64,000 nt of DNA from Terriglobia bacterium. GTDB taxonomy: Bacteria; Acidobacteriota; Terriglobia; Terriglobales; Acidobacteriaceae. A program made the position numbers and the translations under genes. The stretch lies in assembly GCA_020073565.1 (NCBI GenBank), contig JAIQEY010000012.1, forward strand, positions 1 to 64,000, written 5' to 3'. Shown piece by piece: positions 1 through 9,575 of the stretch (positions are counted from its first letter, which is position 1; each line of letters begins with the position of its first letter). Below the pieces are notes generated by a model. The model had not been told where the DNA came from. It saw nothing but the letters and a program-made list of their open reading frames with translations, and made no database searches.

Positions 1-1
1 C

Positions 2-943
2 TGCTCGGCCGATTGCATCGCCATCGTTCCCTCCGCCAGCTACGGCGTTGCGACGGCCGCCTGCAATCTGCCCCTTGGCAAGGGACAAACCATCCTCGTA
101 CTCGATGAGCAGTTCCCGTCCAACTACTATCCCTGGCAACGTCTGGCCGAGGAAAATGGCGCGTCTTTGAAGATCGTCCCCTGGCCCGAGGACCAGGACT
201 GGACCGCCGCAGTCCTGAATCATCTGACGCCCGAGGTTGCCATCGCCGCGCTCCCGCACGTGCAATGGACTAGCGGCGGCCGCCTCGATCTGGTCCGCAT
301 CGGTGAAGCCTGCCGCAAACTCGGCGTCGCGCTCGCATTCGATCTCACGCAGTCGCTCGGCGCGCTGCCGTTCAGCGTGCGCGATGTGCAGCCCGACTTC
401 GCCGTCGCCGCCAACTACAAATGGCTGATGGCGCCCTATACGACCGGTCTTCTCTATGTCGCGCCCAAGTGGCACGCCGGACGTCCGCTCGAAGAAAACT
501 GGATTCAGCGCGCCAATGCCCGCGACTTCGCCAGCCTGATTCTCTATACCCCTGACTACGACGCCGGCGCGCGCCGCTTCGATATGGGTGAACGTTCGAA
601 CTTCGCGCTGCTTCCTGCCGCTACTCGCGCCATGAAGCAATTGCTGGAATGGGATATCGCGCAGATCTCGCTGACCATCGGCGCGATGAACCGCCAGCTG
701 GCCGATGCCGCGGCCGAGTTGGGGTTCTCTGTTCCGCCGGAGCCGTTGCGCGCTCCTCACTATCTGTGCTTGCGCAGGAAAGCAGGCATCCCGGCGGAAC
801 TTCCCGAGACCCTTGCCCGGCAAAAGGTCTTCGTCAGCGTGCGCGGCAGTTCCGTCCGCGTCACCCCACACGTCTACAACTCGGCGACCGACGCCGAGCG
901 GCTGATCTCATGCCTAAGAGAGACTGCCCACGTCGCCGGCTAA
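2..943 (+). CDS. Class V aminotransferase, 5' end cut by window
   Basis: PLP-dependent class V (NifS/isopenicillin-N-epimerase-like) aminotransferase. The reading frame is already open at base 2, so the true start lies outside the window; 313 residues are visible. The TTG at 167 is internal and not a start. The protein shows the fold-type I core: an aspartate-rich stretch (AFDLTQSLGALP) that would hold the PLP ring nitrogen, followed by NYKWLMAP, whose lysine should form the Schiff base. The C-terminal small domain has RGSSVRVTPHVYN, a typical substrate-carboxylate-binding Arg region. The substrate cannot be told from sequence; kynureninase-like or cysteine desulfurase-like roles are possible. 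Seen: motifs and open 5' end. Inferred: exact activity. Confidence 0.85.
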   Translation, partial: CSADCIAIVPSASYGVATAACNLPLGKGQTILVLDEQFPSNYYPWQRLAEENGASLKIVPWPEDQDWTAAVLNHLTPEVAIAALPHVQWTSGGRLDLVRIGEACRKLGVALAFDLTQSLGALPFSVRDVQPDFAVAANYKWLMAPYTTGLLYVAPKWHAGRPLEENWIQRANARDFASLILYTPDYDAGARRFDMGERSNFALLPAATRAMKQLLEWDIAQISLTIGAMNRQLADAAAELGFSVPPEPLRAPHYLCLRRKAGIPAELPETLARQKVFVSVRGSSVRVTPHVYNSATDAERLISCLRETAHVAG

Positions 944-1102
944 TCCGTGTAGCCGGCGGAGCCCAGGCGAGAGAGGGTTGCGAGATAACCAAAGGTCTAG
1001 AACGCGCAGACGATACTTTCGACAGCTTTCGGGCCGCGCCCAGCCTCGCTAGAGTGGTCCAATCCGCCCGCAACTCCACGGGTACAGGAGGGCCATCCTG
1101 CG

Positions 1103-1774
1103 ATGAACCTGTTCCAATGGTTCAGCCAGCACACTGTCTCGTTCACCCTGATCCTGGCCTACGTTCCGTTGATTGCGACCGTGGTGACCACCGTCGTCAG
1201 CCTCATTCTGGCGCGCGCCACGTTGCGTTACACGGCGTCCAGCGACCGGAGTCTTGCGCTCGCGCGCGAGCAGTTCGAGCGCGAATGGGCGCCGGAGTTG
1301 CACGTCAAACTGGAGCGGCTGTCCTCCCACGACGCAAAAATCCTGGTCACGAACCTCGCGAAAATCTCGGTCCTGATGCAGATGGTGCAACTGCGCAAGT
1401 TGTCGATGGCCGTGCCCTCTTTGCGATACTTCCTCAACGAGCCGCTGGTTGGTGGCACCACATGGAGCGAGGATCTTGGGAAGCGCTTCTTTGCCTGCAC
1501 GGGCGAAAACTACGAAGGCCAGATCGCGGTATCCATAACTTTTTATGCCGCCGGCCGCATGTTCCGTACTGACTGGTTCCGCTTTCAGGTTCAGGTGCGC
1601 AATAGCCAGCTTCTTCGGCTCGATCCCGTGAATATCTCCGCGCGCCGCGTGCGGGTACTCGAGAACCGCAACGGCACGGGAAACACACGCCGTGAACTGG
1701 TGAGGGACGTGGTCGCAGACGCAGCCAAAACCGACGGAGGCGCGCCGACGGCCATCGGCTCGCAGGAGCGCTGA
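1103..1774 (+). CDS. Membrane-anchored hypothetical protein
   Basis: A 223-residue protein of unknown function. One hydrophobic helix near residues 13-36 (LILAYVPLIATVVTTVVSLI) is followed by a charged, probably coiled linker (SLALAREQFEREWAPE) and then a soluble domain of about 160 residues rich in beta-type sequence. The topology resembles single-pass proteins with an N-terminal anchor and a cytoplasmic domain. An AGGAGG lies 13 bases before the ATG at 1103. It stands alone, 160 bases after the aminotransferase and 69 bases before arsC. I recognise no family. Confidence 0.6.
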   Translation: MNLFQWFSQHTVSFTLILAYVPLIATVVTTVVSLILARATLRYTASSDRSLALAREQFEREWAPELHVKLERLSSHDAKILVTNLAKISVLMQMVQLRKLSMAVPSLRYFLNEPLVGGTTWSEDLGKRFFACTGENYEGQIAVSITFYAAGRMFRTDWFRFQVQVRNSQLLRLDPVNISARRVRVLENRNGTGNTRRELVRDVVADAAKTDGGAPTAIGSQER

Positions 1775-1843
1775 ACGGCCTCCGGCAACTCTCTCCTCGT
1801 TTGCCCGCGCCGCGCAGCCCATTTATAAAATGGGGAATAGGCC

Positions 1844-2281
1844 ATGACGTCGCGCAAAGTCCTCTTCCTCTGTACCGGAAACTCCTGTCGCAGCCAGATG
1901 GCCGAGGGCTGGCTTCGCCACTTTGCCCACGACCGCGCCGAAGTTTTCAGTGCCGGTACCAACCCGGCCGGCTTGAATCCCATGGCCGTCGCCGTGATGC
2001 GCGAGTCCGGTATCGACATTTCTGGCCACCGTTCCAAACATGTTGACGAATTGGCGAAAGAAGACTTCCTGTTCGTGATCACCGTCTGCGACGCCGCGCG
2101 CGAGCAGTGCCCTGTATTCCCCGGAGCCCTCTATCAACTGCATTGGAGTATTGATGATCCAGCGGGAGCCACGGGGTCCGAAGCGGAAAAATTAGAAGTG
2201 TTTCGCAGGGTACGCGATGAAATCGCCGAGCAAGTCCAGACGTTCGCCCACCGCGAAGGTTTCAATTCATCGCTGAACTAA
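1844..2281 (+). CDS. arsC: Arsenate reductase, thioredoxin-coupled type
   Basis: A 145-residue protein of the low-molecular-weight tyrosine phosphatase fold. The P-loop CTGNSCRSQMAEG begins at Cys10, and the two redox cysteines sit at Cys82 and Cys89 (VCDAAREQCP). This is the Cys10/Cys82/Cys89 set that defines the thioredoxin-linked (S. aureus pI258-like) arsenate reductase, which reduces arsenate to arsenite in the cytoplasm through a disulfide cascade. A plain phosphatase would lack the second and third cysteines. No arsR, arsB or acr3 lies beside it, so it appears as an isolated gene. Confidence 0.9.
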   Translation: MTSRKVLFLCTGNSCRSQMAEGWLRHFAHDRAEVFSAGTNPAGLNPMAVAVMRESGIDISGHRSKHVDELAKEDFLFVITVCDAAREQCPVFPGALYQLHWSIDDPAGATGSEAEKLEVFRRVRDEIAEQVQTFAHREGFNSSLN

Positions 2282-2329
2282 TCGGGCTTTGGGACGCTGA
2301 GACCTGACGCCTGTGGCCTGAGATCTGCT

Positions 2330-3088
2330 CTACTTCAGCGCCGCGGCCCGCCGCTGCGCCAGCGATGCAGCCTCGGTCGAAGGATTCTCTTTCTGCACCT
2401 GTTCGTAGATCTTCTTGGCCTCAACCAGTTTCTGTTGCGATTCGTACAGCCCCGCCAGTTCGAGCTGCGCGGTCACCTTGCTCACGGTGGTGGTGGGCTT
2501 ATCGGCCAACTGCTTGTAAAGATCGACCGCCTGCGCGTCCTTCTTCTCCGCCCGATACACAGAAGCCAGCGCGAACTTGCTCAAGGCCGCCAGCTCCTTG
2601 TTCCGCAAACCAGCGGCCGTTTGCAGGTTCCGCTCCGCTGCCGCGTTGTCGTTGAGTTGGGCGGAGGCGAGGCCAGAGAAATACTGCGCCATATCCGCGG
2701 TGCGTGTGTGGGGATACCTGTCGACGATCGCTTGAAATTGCTTCCGCGCCGCCGTCGCGCGTTCCTCGAGGGACGCGTAGCTCTCAGAACCCGGCTGTGG
2801 AGGCATGCCCGCCGGCCGCACGAACGCGTCAAACGTGCGCACGGCCGTAGTAAGTTCGCCGCTCGCCTTCTCATCCTGCGTGTTCAGGTAGTACCAGCCG
2901 CCCAAAGCGGCTGCCACCACGGCGACGACCACAATCGCAACGACCATTAGTTTGGACTGGTGTTCGACCGTCCAGTGGACAGTCTTTTCCGCCGCTTCAA
3001 TTGTCGCCTTGCTGAAGCGGTCTTCTTTCATTTGATGCCGGGTTTCTGCGCGCACAAGTTCCTTCTTCGCCCGAAGGCGGTCTGACAA
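2330..3088 (-). CDS. Membrane-anchored TPR protein, YfgM-like
   Basis: A 252-residue protein with a charged N-terminus, one transmembrane helix at about residues 47-67 (LMVVAIVVVAVVAAALGGW) and a periplasmic TPR-like region (YPHTRTADMAQYF; AALSKFALASVYRAEKKDAQA; AQLELAGLYESQQKLVEAKKIY). This matches YfgM/TPR_21 proteins, which attach to the SecYEG translocon and help periplasmic folding. The frame opens with a TTG at 3088; an ATG at codon 20 is a possible alternative start. It sits downstream of the GH1 gene, separated by a palindromic repeat, so it is probably transcribed on its own. Confidence 0.65.
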   Translation of the reverse strand: MSDRLRAKKELVRAETRHQMKEDRFSKATIEAAEKTVHWTVEHQSKLMVVAIVVVAVVAAALGGWYYLNTQDEKASGELTTAVRTFDAFVRPAGMPPQPGSESYASLEERATAARKQFQAIVDRYPHTRTADMAQYFSGLASAQLNDNAAAERNLQTAAGLRNKELAALSKFALASVYRAEKKDAQAVDLYKQLADKPTTTVSKVTAQLELAGLYESQQKLVEAKKIYEQVQKENPSTEAASLAQRRAAALK

Positions 3089-3146
3089 AACTTTAGTTTA
3101 ACAGGCCCAAATTCCAAGCGTCTACCGCCTCCGGTGCCCGTATTGA

Positions 3147-3226
3147 ACCACGAAGGACACCAAGGTCCACGAAGGACCCTTTCACGTTCGCCTTAGTGTG
3201 ACTTCGTGTCCTTGGTGGTTTGATTG
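3147..3226. repeat. Palindromic intergenic repeat
   Basis: Two arms face each other: AACCACGAAGGACACCAAGG and, about 40 bases on, CTTCGTGTCCTTGGTGGTTT. They are near reverse complements and could form a long imperfect hairpin between two minus-strand genes. The dyad is clear in the sequence. That it belongs to a dispersed genomic repeat family is inferred. Confidence 0.6.
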
Positions 3227-3241
3227 ATTTTTTGATGGGAA

Positions 3242-4690
3242 CTAAAGCGAAGGAACCGCATTCCGCGACGCAACGTTGGCATACCACTCCCCAGAAGCCT
3301 TCACCGTCCGCTTCTGCGTCGCGAAGTCGACGTACACCAACCCGAAGCGCTGGCTGAGCCCCTCCGCCCACTCGAAATTGTCCATCAGGGTCCACGCATG
3401 ATACCCGCGGACGTCCGCGCCATCCCGCATCGCGCGCGCCAGTTCCGCCAGATTTTGCTGGTGATAGTCGACCCTCCGCGCGTCGTTGATCTTCCCATCC
3501 GCTCCCGGACCATCGTTATACGCACAACCATTTTCCGTGATCTCCAGCACCGGCCGCTGGTAGTCGCGTGTAATGCGCATCACCATGTCGTACAGCGAGC
3601 GCGGCCAGACTTCCCAGCCGATGTCCGTTTTTGATCCTTTCTGTCCCCTCGTCATGCGCGCCGGGAGCAGCATGTAGCGAGCATTGGACAGTCGTTCTCC
3701 GAGGGGCGGCGCGGAGACTACCGTGCGGTAGTACAGATTGATGCCAATGAAATCCAGCGGCGCGCGCACCCGATCCATGTCGTCCCGGTGAATCTGCATG
3801 AAGGCCGCCGGCGAAAACAAGAATGCATTCGGATAGCGCCCGCGCAGCGCCGGCTCCAGAAACCATAAGTTGGTGATCGCGTGCGCGTGCTCGCTGGCAA
3901 CCCGGTCGTCTTTGGAATCGGTCGCTGGCTCGCAGGGCGACATGCTGAACACGCTCCCCACCCTGGCCTGCGGACAAACCGCCTTCAACGCCCGATACCC
4001 CGATCCCTGCGCCAGGTTCGCTACATGCGTGCCCCGCAGGAAATCCAGGATGCTCTGCCTCCCCGGAGCATGGGTGCCGTCCAGATATCCCAGGCTGAGA
4101 AACGCCGCCGGCTCATTCAGCAGCGACCAGTACTGGACGCGATCGCCCAGCGCGCGCGCCATGATCTCCGCATAGTCGGCAAACCACCCCGCCAGATCGC
4201 GGTTCGTCCAGCCGCCGGCGTCTTCCAGTTTCTGCGGCAAGTCCCAGTGATAGAGCGTGGGCAGCGGACGGATCCTGGCTTTTAGCAGAGCGTCCACTAG
4301 CCGGCTGTAGAAATCCAGTCCCTTCGGATTGGGCTTGCCTTTGCCGTCGGCCTGAATGCGCGGCCACGCGATCGAGAAGCGATAGCTGTTCAAGTTCAAC
4401 CGGCGCATCAGCGCGATGTCTTCGCGCCAGCGATGGTAATGATCGCAGGCAACATCCCCGTTCGTGCCATCCTTGATTTTGCCCGGTGTGTGCGCGAAGC
4501 GGTCCCAGATGGATTCGCCTTTGCCATCCTCATTCCACGCGCCCTCGATCTGATAAGCAGCGGTAGCCGCTCCCCAATAAAAGCCCTTAGGAAAGGAGAC
4601 GGCCGGGGTAGTCGTTTCCAATGCGCGCGCGAGCAAGGGCGAGGCCACAGCCGCGGCCAGCGATCCCAGAAATTGGCGACGAGTAATCAG
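3242..4690 (-). CDS. GH1 beta-glucosidase with Tat signal
   Basis: Glycoside hydrolase family 1, a retaining enzyme. Counting from the GTG at 4648, the acid/base NEP motif falls at residues 178-180 and the nucleophile in ITENG is Glu372; FYWGAATAAYQIEGAW near the start and NFEWAEG near the end complete the family pattern. The frame stays open above that GTG and encodes ITRRQFLGSLAAAVASPLLA, a textbook twin-arginine signal, so translation probably begins near the CTG at 4690. No in-frame ATG exists there. The folded enzyme would be exported by Tat and could release glucose or other sugars from beta-glucosides. The extended start is inferred from the signal peptide. Confidence 0.88.
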   Translation of the reverse strand: MITRRQFLGSLAAAVASPLLARALETTTPAVSFPKGFYWGAATAAYQIEGAWNEDGKGESIWDRFAHTPGKIKDGTNGDVACDHYHRWREDIALMRRLNLNSYRFSIAWPRIQADGKGKPNPKGLDFYSRLVDALLKARIRPLPTLYHWDLPQKLEDAGGWTNRDLAGWFADYAEIMARALGDRVQYWSLLNEPAAFLSLGYLDGTHAPGRQSILDFLRGTHVANLAQGSGYRALKAVCPQARVGSVFSMSPCEPATDSKDDRVASEHAHAITNLWFLEPALRGRYPNAFLFSPAAFMQIHRDDMDRVRAPLDFIGINLYYRTVVSAPPLGERLSNARYMLLPARMTRGQKGSKTDIGWEVWPRSLYDMVMRITRDYQRPVLEITENGCAYNDGPGADGKINDARRVDYHQQNLAELARAMRDGADVRGYHAWTLMDNFEWAEGLSQRFGLVYVDFATQKRTVKASGEWYANVASRNAVPSL

Positions 4691-4755
4691 AGACGTTTCG
4701 TGTGTGGGGCGGGCATTCCTAACCGCCCACTCGGGGCAAAGCCCCGCGCGCGAAG

Positions 4756-5685
4756 CTAATTATGCTTGATAAACTTCCCGTTCTTCTGCCCGGTAAGCGA
4801 GTTATACAACGTCTCCAGAAATGCGTCTTCCGAGATGAAGTCCCCCGAATACTTCTTCCACGGATCCAGCACCTTCTTCTCCTTCATCTGCTCCAGCGTC
4901 ATTTTCTTGTCAAGCGCATCCTGCACCGCGGCCCGTGTCTCCTTCAGCATCGTCACGTACGCGCGCACATCGTCCAGATTGGAAACCGGTCCGTGGCCGG
5001 GAATAATCTTCACGTCCGCCGGAAGCTGCGCAATTGCATTCTCGACCCCGCTAATCATGCCATCAATGCTGCCCCCGCTGTCGACATCGATGAAGGGGAA
5101 TCCATACGTCACGAAGTCATCGCCCATGTGCACCACGTTCGACTTCGGAAAGTAGATCACCGAGTCTCCGTCCGTATGTCCCGCCGGGAAGTGCAGCGCC
5201 CGGATGTCTTCGCCATTCAGGTGCACGGTTACGTCGTGATCGAAGGTGATGATCGGCAAGGCGCCCTTCGGTTGCGCCTTGTGCTCCATGTGCACCGATC
5301 CGCCATTGCCTGCGGAGCCGCCCTGCTCCAGACGCTTGCGCACGTTGTCGTGCGCGATGATCGGCACCTGCTTCTGAAAGAACTCGTTCCCGCCCGTATG
5401 ATCTCCGTGATAATGCGTGTTGATAATGAAGCGCACCGGCTTGTCGGTAATGCCCTTCAGAGCGGCCTGAATTTTGTCGGCCAGAGGAGCGTACTGATCA
5501 TCCACCACCACAATGCCGTCCTCGCCCACCGAGGCGCCAATGTTTCCGCCCGCTCCCTCCAACATGTAGACGTTGCCCGCAACTTTAGAAACCTTGATCT
5601 GGACTTTGCCGAAGTCATGGTCCTGGGCGCACAACAAACTGCCCGCAAACAGCACAAGTGACGCCACTCGAAACACGATGCGCAT
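4756..5685 (-). CDS. Secreted MBL-fold metallo-hydrolase
   Basis: A 309-residue metallo-beta-lactamase-fold hydrolase with a signal peptide (residues 1-20, ending LLCAQ). Metal ligands are visible: HYHGDH at 91-96, His170 in FPAGHTDGD, Asp189/Asp190 in HMGDDF, and the late PGHGP. The protein resembles the quinoprotein-relay or cyclase-like MBL group more than a true beta-lactamase. It would act in the periplasm or outside the cell with two zinc ions. The substrate is unknown. It sits between the GH1 gene and an SDR gene, all minus strand, with spacings that suggest separate transcripts. Confidence 0.85.
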   Translation of the reverse strand: MRIVFRVASLVLFAGSLLCAQDHDFGKVQIKVSKVAGNVYMLEGAGGNIGASVGEDGIVVVDDQYAPLADKIQAALKGITDKPVRFIINTHYHGDHTGGNEFFQKQVPIIAHDNVRKRLEQGGSAGNGGSVHMEHKAQPKGALPIITFDHDVTVHLNGEDIRALHFPAGHTDGDSVIYFPKSNVVHMGDDFVTYGFPFIDVDSGGSIDGMISGVENAIAQLPADVKIIPGHGPVSNLDDVRAYVTMLKETRAAVQDALDKKMTLEQMKEKKVLDPWKKYSGDFISEDAFLETLYNSLTGQKNGKFIKHN

Positions 5686-5770
5686 TGGATCTCACCCCCA
5701 GAGAGAGGGAAATTGTAAATCACGCGCCCTGTCGTCGCTGGCTTCGACTGCGAGTGCGAAGAGGACTCGG

Positions 5771-6811
5771 TTATGAAGCTGATCGGTGGTGGCCTGCTAC
5801 CGCCGCATCCTCCGCCGCATAATCGAACTGCGCCAGGAACGGGACGGCCGGCGGGTTTTCGCGCTCCCAGCGTATCGTCTGCCGAATCGCCTCCTCCATC
5901 GTTACCAGTTCCTCGTACCCCAGCTCGTGGCGGATTCGGGCCGAACTCGCCGTCCAATGCTGCGCGGCGTTGCCGGGCCTTAGCAAGTGGCGCGGCGTGC
6001 GCTCCACCGGCAGGACGACGAACTCCCCCTCCCACCGCATCTCGCTGGCGATTTTTCGCGCCCATTCCAGTTCGCTGAACGACGGTTCCTCGCACACGTT
6101 ATAGATACGTCGCCCTGCGCGATCATCTGTGGCAGCCAGCGCAATGGCTGCGGCGACGTTCTCCACGTAGCCCCGCGGCGAGCGCCAGGCGGCCAGCGTC
6201 TCGGGAAAGATGATATGGCGCCGTCCGTCGGCGATGCGCTTTACCACGGGATAAAAACGATGCAGCCGATCGCCAGGTCCATACACCATAGGCAGCCGGA
6301 GCACCGTGCCGGGAAGTTCACTGTCGTTCATCACGGTGCGCTCCGCCGGAATCTTGTCGTAATCGTCCGTCACCCAAGGGAAAATCTTGCGCATGAGCTG
6401 CACGCCCTCGGGTGGGTAGGGATGCAGACTGCGCCGCAGATCCGACTCTTCCGTAAGCGGCACCTCCTGCAGTGGACCACTTTCCGTGCCCTGCGAAACC
6501 CCTACCGCGCGGTACACATCGATGCTGCTCAGCATGACGACGCGTCGCGTCGCGCCCCGGAAGATGTTCATTAGCTCTTCCGCCTGCGGACCCGAACTGA
6601 TGACCAGGTCAATCACGATGTCGGGAGCAAAGCGCTTCAGTTCCTGAGCGCTGGCTTTGAGCCGGTTACGGTCGCCCCGAATCTCGTCTACGCCAGCGGG
6701 CGCGGCCGTCGTGCCGCGGTGAAACACCGCCAGCGTGTGCCCTTGCTGCCTTAGCGCGGCCACGGCGAACCGCCCGATGAAACCATTCCCGCCAATTAGA
6801 AGGATGCGCAT
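5771..6811 (-). CDS. NAD-dependent epimerase/dehydratase family protein
   Basis: An extended short-chain dehydrogenase/reductase of 346 residues. The Rossmann nucleotide loop GGNGFIGRF lies at the N-terminus, just after the ATG at 6811; a TTG four codons further up is less likely. MLSSIDVYRA supplies the Ser/Tyr region. The usual YxxxK pair is not clear, which is common in the isoflavone-reductase-like and CSP41-like atypical members. The substrate is probably a nucleotide sugar or a small carbonyl compound. TrpG/PabA starts about 680 bases upstream on the same strand and ends 106 bases away. No function can be fixed. Confidence 0.75.
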   Translation of the reverse strand: MRILLIGGNGFIGRFAVAALRQQGHTLAVFHRGTTAAPAGVDEIRGDRNRLKASAQELKRFAPDIVIDLVISSGPQAEELMNIFRGATRRVVMLSSIDVYRAVGVSQGTESGPLQEVPLTEESDLRRSLHPYPPEGVQLMRKIFPWVTDDYDKIPAERTVMNDSELPGTVLRLPMVYGPGDRLHRFYPVVKRIADGRRHIIFPETLAAWRSPRGYVENVAAAIALAATDDRAGRRIYNVCEEPSFSELEWARKIASEMRWEGEFVVLPVERTPRHLLRPGNAAQHWTASSARIRHELGYEELVTMEEAIRQTIRWERENPPAVPFLAQFDYAAEDAAVAGHHRSAS

Positions 6812-6917
6812 AGGACAGTCCAATGATTTTTCAACATGGACAACTCGATGAAGATCGCACTGGAAAAATACCGGAAGGCAAGCTGCGCCCCTCTACAGAA
6901 CCCCTCTCCGCAGCTTG

Positions 6918-7493
<576 letters not shown>

Positions 7494-7648
7494 CGACTCA
7501 TTCTACAAGGTGGCAGGCGATGTCATCGGCAGACTCCGCAAACACCTTCCGCCTCCGGCCGGGGGCGAAGAGCACCGGATTGCCGTGCGCGAAAGCCTTG
7601 ACAGGCAAGTTCTTAACCGCCATGCTTACATCCATCTCCGGAGGTTGC

Positions 7649-7981
7649 ATGGCCGAAACCAAGCAAGAAAACGACAAAAGGGCCACCCGACGGTTCGCGC
7701 TTCGTCTACCAGTCAGCGTTCGCTACGGCGAGAATGGGCAGGAGCATACTGCGCAGACCCGCGATGTGAGCGCTCGCGGCATCTGCTTCTACGTCGATTC
7801 TGCTATCCAGGCCGGCTCTGGTCTTGATTTCACTCTGACCCTGCCCCCTGAAATCACGCTGACAGAAAGCATTCGCGTGCGCTGCAAAGGCCGCGTGGTG
7901 CGGGTCGAAAACGGTGGCACGGACGGCAAGGTGGCGGTCGCGGCGGTCATCGACGAATACGAGTTCCTGGCCGACACCTGA
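7649..7981 (+). CDS. PilZ domain protein
   Basis: A single-domain PilZ protein of 110 residues and a likely c-di-GMP receptor. The two signature elements are present: an arginine-rich RATRRFALR near the start, and DVSARG, which fits the D/NxSxxG motif. The frame runs further upstream, but the ATG at 7649 has a good GGAGG eight bases before it, so I place the start there. It lies 156 bases from the divergent TrpG/PabA gene and upstream of an AMIN-domain gene. A GGDEF cyclase encoded at about 40 kb could supply the ligand, but no direct link is visible. Confidence 0.8.
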   Translation: MAETKQENDKRATRRFALRLPVSVRYGENGQEHTAQTRDVSARGICFYVDSAIQAGSGLDFTLTLPPEITLTESIRVRCKGRVVRVENGGTDGKVAVAAVIDEYEFLADT

Positions 7982-8019
7982 TCGTTCCCGCGCGCTTTTT
8001 CCCCGGACGCCCGAGTGAT

Positions 8020-9489
8020 ATGGTTGACTCGAGTGTCTCTGTGAAAAGTTTGCGGCGGAATTCTGGTTCCCGGCAATCATTCGCTTTCCTTCAGCGGCAG
8101 GGGTGTGCTCCGATTCGGACGTGTGCCCGGCAGATTTGTGGCCTCCTCGCGATGGCGGCGGTCGTGCTCGGGACACCATGGCCTCGCGCTCAGACGAACG
8201 TCCGACCCAGTGCTTCGCCTTCCGACATAGCGGTGGTTAAGAGCTTCCGGATCGTCCAGGAAAAAGACGGCCCGGCAGTTGAGATCCTCTCGACCAAACC
8301 GTTGGTCCCTTCGATTCAAGCTATCGACAATCCTACGCGGCTGGTGATTGATCTGCCCAACGCAAGACTGGAAGTCCCGAAGCGGATTCGCGTGCAGGCC
8401 GATCAGATCAGTACGCTGCGCGGCGACCAGTTTCAGGCGAATCCACCCGTGGCACGCATCGTCCTGGATCTCGAAGCTCATCGCGCCTACAGGTGGGACG
8501 CCGCCGGCAACCGCCTGGTGGTGCATCTGGGCAAGAATCCCAGTGCCCCCAATCAATCGCCGTTTCAAGCGCCCTCGGCTGTGAGTTTGTCGCCGTCCGC
8601 TCAGCCGCCCGCCGTCGCGACCGTGCGCACAAGTTCACCGCTGACCGTGGCGCAAAGCAGTCTGGCGTCGGGCGCCGCGCTCACGGCCACTGAAGACACC
8701 ACGATTCTCGGGTTGGCGAGGGGCGGCGAAGTGCACGTTTGTCCGGGGACCACGGTATCGGTAACCCCTTCGCAGAACGGTCACAATGTAATGCTCGGCA
8801 TGAGCACGGGTGCGATGGAGGCACACTTCACGCTCGACGCATCTTCGGACTCGCTCATGACGCCGGACTTCCGCATTCTGCTGGCAGGCCCGGGAGAATT
8901 CCACTACGCGTTCAGTGCCGACCGCCAGGGCAACACATGCGTGCGCGCATTGCCCGGCAATAGCGCCTCGGTCATCGTCTCCGAGTTGCTGGGGGACCGC
9001 ACCTACCAGGTGAAGGCGACCGACCAACTGGTGTTTCGTTCCGGGAAGCTTGATCGTGTGGACCTGTCTGTGCCGCTGGAGTGCGGATGTCCGCCACCCC
9101 GCCAACCCGCACTACGAGCGGTGAACAATCTTCCGGTAGCAAGCGAGATGCCGCCTGGAAATCCGATTCCGGCCAACGCGAACCAGTCCCCAATCATCGC
9201 GGCAGCAAAGAGCGAAGACAAGGCTACGAGCGCGGCGCCCGAGCTCCACGTGCAGGTGGAAGCGCCTTTTGTGTTCCATGCCAAGGGCCCTCCGCCGGCT
9301 CCGACGGAGGACGTGCGGGCATTGCCTCTGGACTCCCGCCCAGTGGCCGCACCCGCATTGAATGCGCCACTCCCTCCGCCCGCTCTCGAAGCGCAAAAGC
9401 AATCCGCAAAAACGACCCTGGCCAACTCGGAACCGAAGCGCACATTCTTCGGAAAGCTGCGCGGATTCTTCGCTGCGATCTTTCACTGA
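8020..9489 (+). CDS. AMIN-domain envelope protein
   Basis: A 489-residue exported protein. A long N-region precedes a hydrophobic signal (ICGLLAMAAVVLG). Residues of about 70-170 fit an AMIN domain (IDNPTRLVIDLPNARL; ARIVLDLEAHRAYRW), a fold that localises proteins to peptidoglycan or the secretin (PilQ). The middle (LARGGEVHVCPGTTVSV; GPGEFHYAF) resembles a FecR-like beta domain, and the C-terminal third is proline-rich and low in complexity. It could work at the cell wall or with type IV pili. No pil genes are nearby. It starts 38 bases after the PilZ gene, so co-transcription is possible. Confidence 0.7.
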   Translation: MVDSSVSVKSLRRNSGSRQSFAFLQRQGCAPIRTCARQICGLLAMAAVVLGTPWPRAQTNVRPSASPSDIAVVKSFRIVQEKDGPAVEILSTKPLVPSIQAIDNPTRLVIDLPNARLEVPKRIRVQADQISTLRGDQFQANPPVARIVLDLEAHRAYRWDAAGNRLVVHLGKNPSAPNQSPFQAPSAVSLSPSAQPPAVATVRTSSPLTVAQSSLASGAALTATEDTTILGLARGGEVHVCPGTTVSVTPSQNGHNVMLGMSTGAMEAHFTLDASSDSLMTPDFRILLAGPGEFHYAFSADRQGNTCVRALPGNSASVIVSELLGDRTYQVKATDQLVFRSGKLDRVDLSVPLECGCPPPRQPALRAVNNLPVASEMPPGNPIPANANQSPIIAAAKSEDKATSAAPELHVQVEAPFVFHAKGPPPAPTEDVRALPLDSRPVAAPALNAPLPPPALEAQKQSAKTTLANSEPKRTFFGKLRGFFAAIFH

Positions 9490-9575
9490 TCGGCCCAATT
9501 GTGTCTGCGTGGGGCAAAGATTTCCTGTACAACCGCATCTATACAACTGACGTCAACTGCTAACGGAGATTCGAG

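Noticed and set aside
649-1572. 307-codon frame overlapping the aminotransferase and the next gene
   Set aside because: Overlaps two better genes in another frame; Arg/Gly/Pro-rich shadow.
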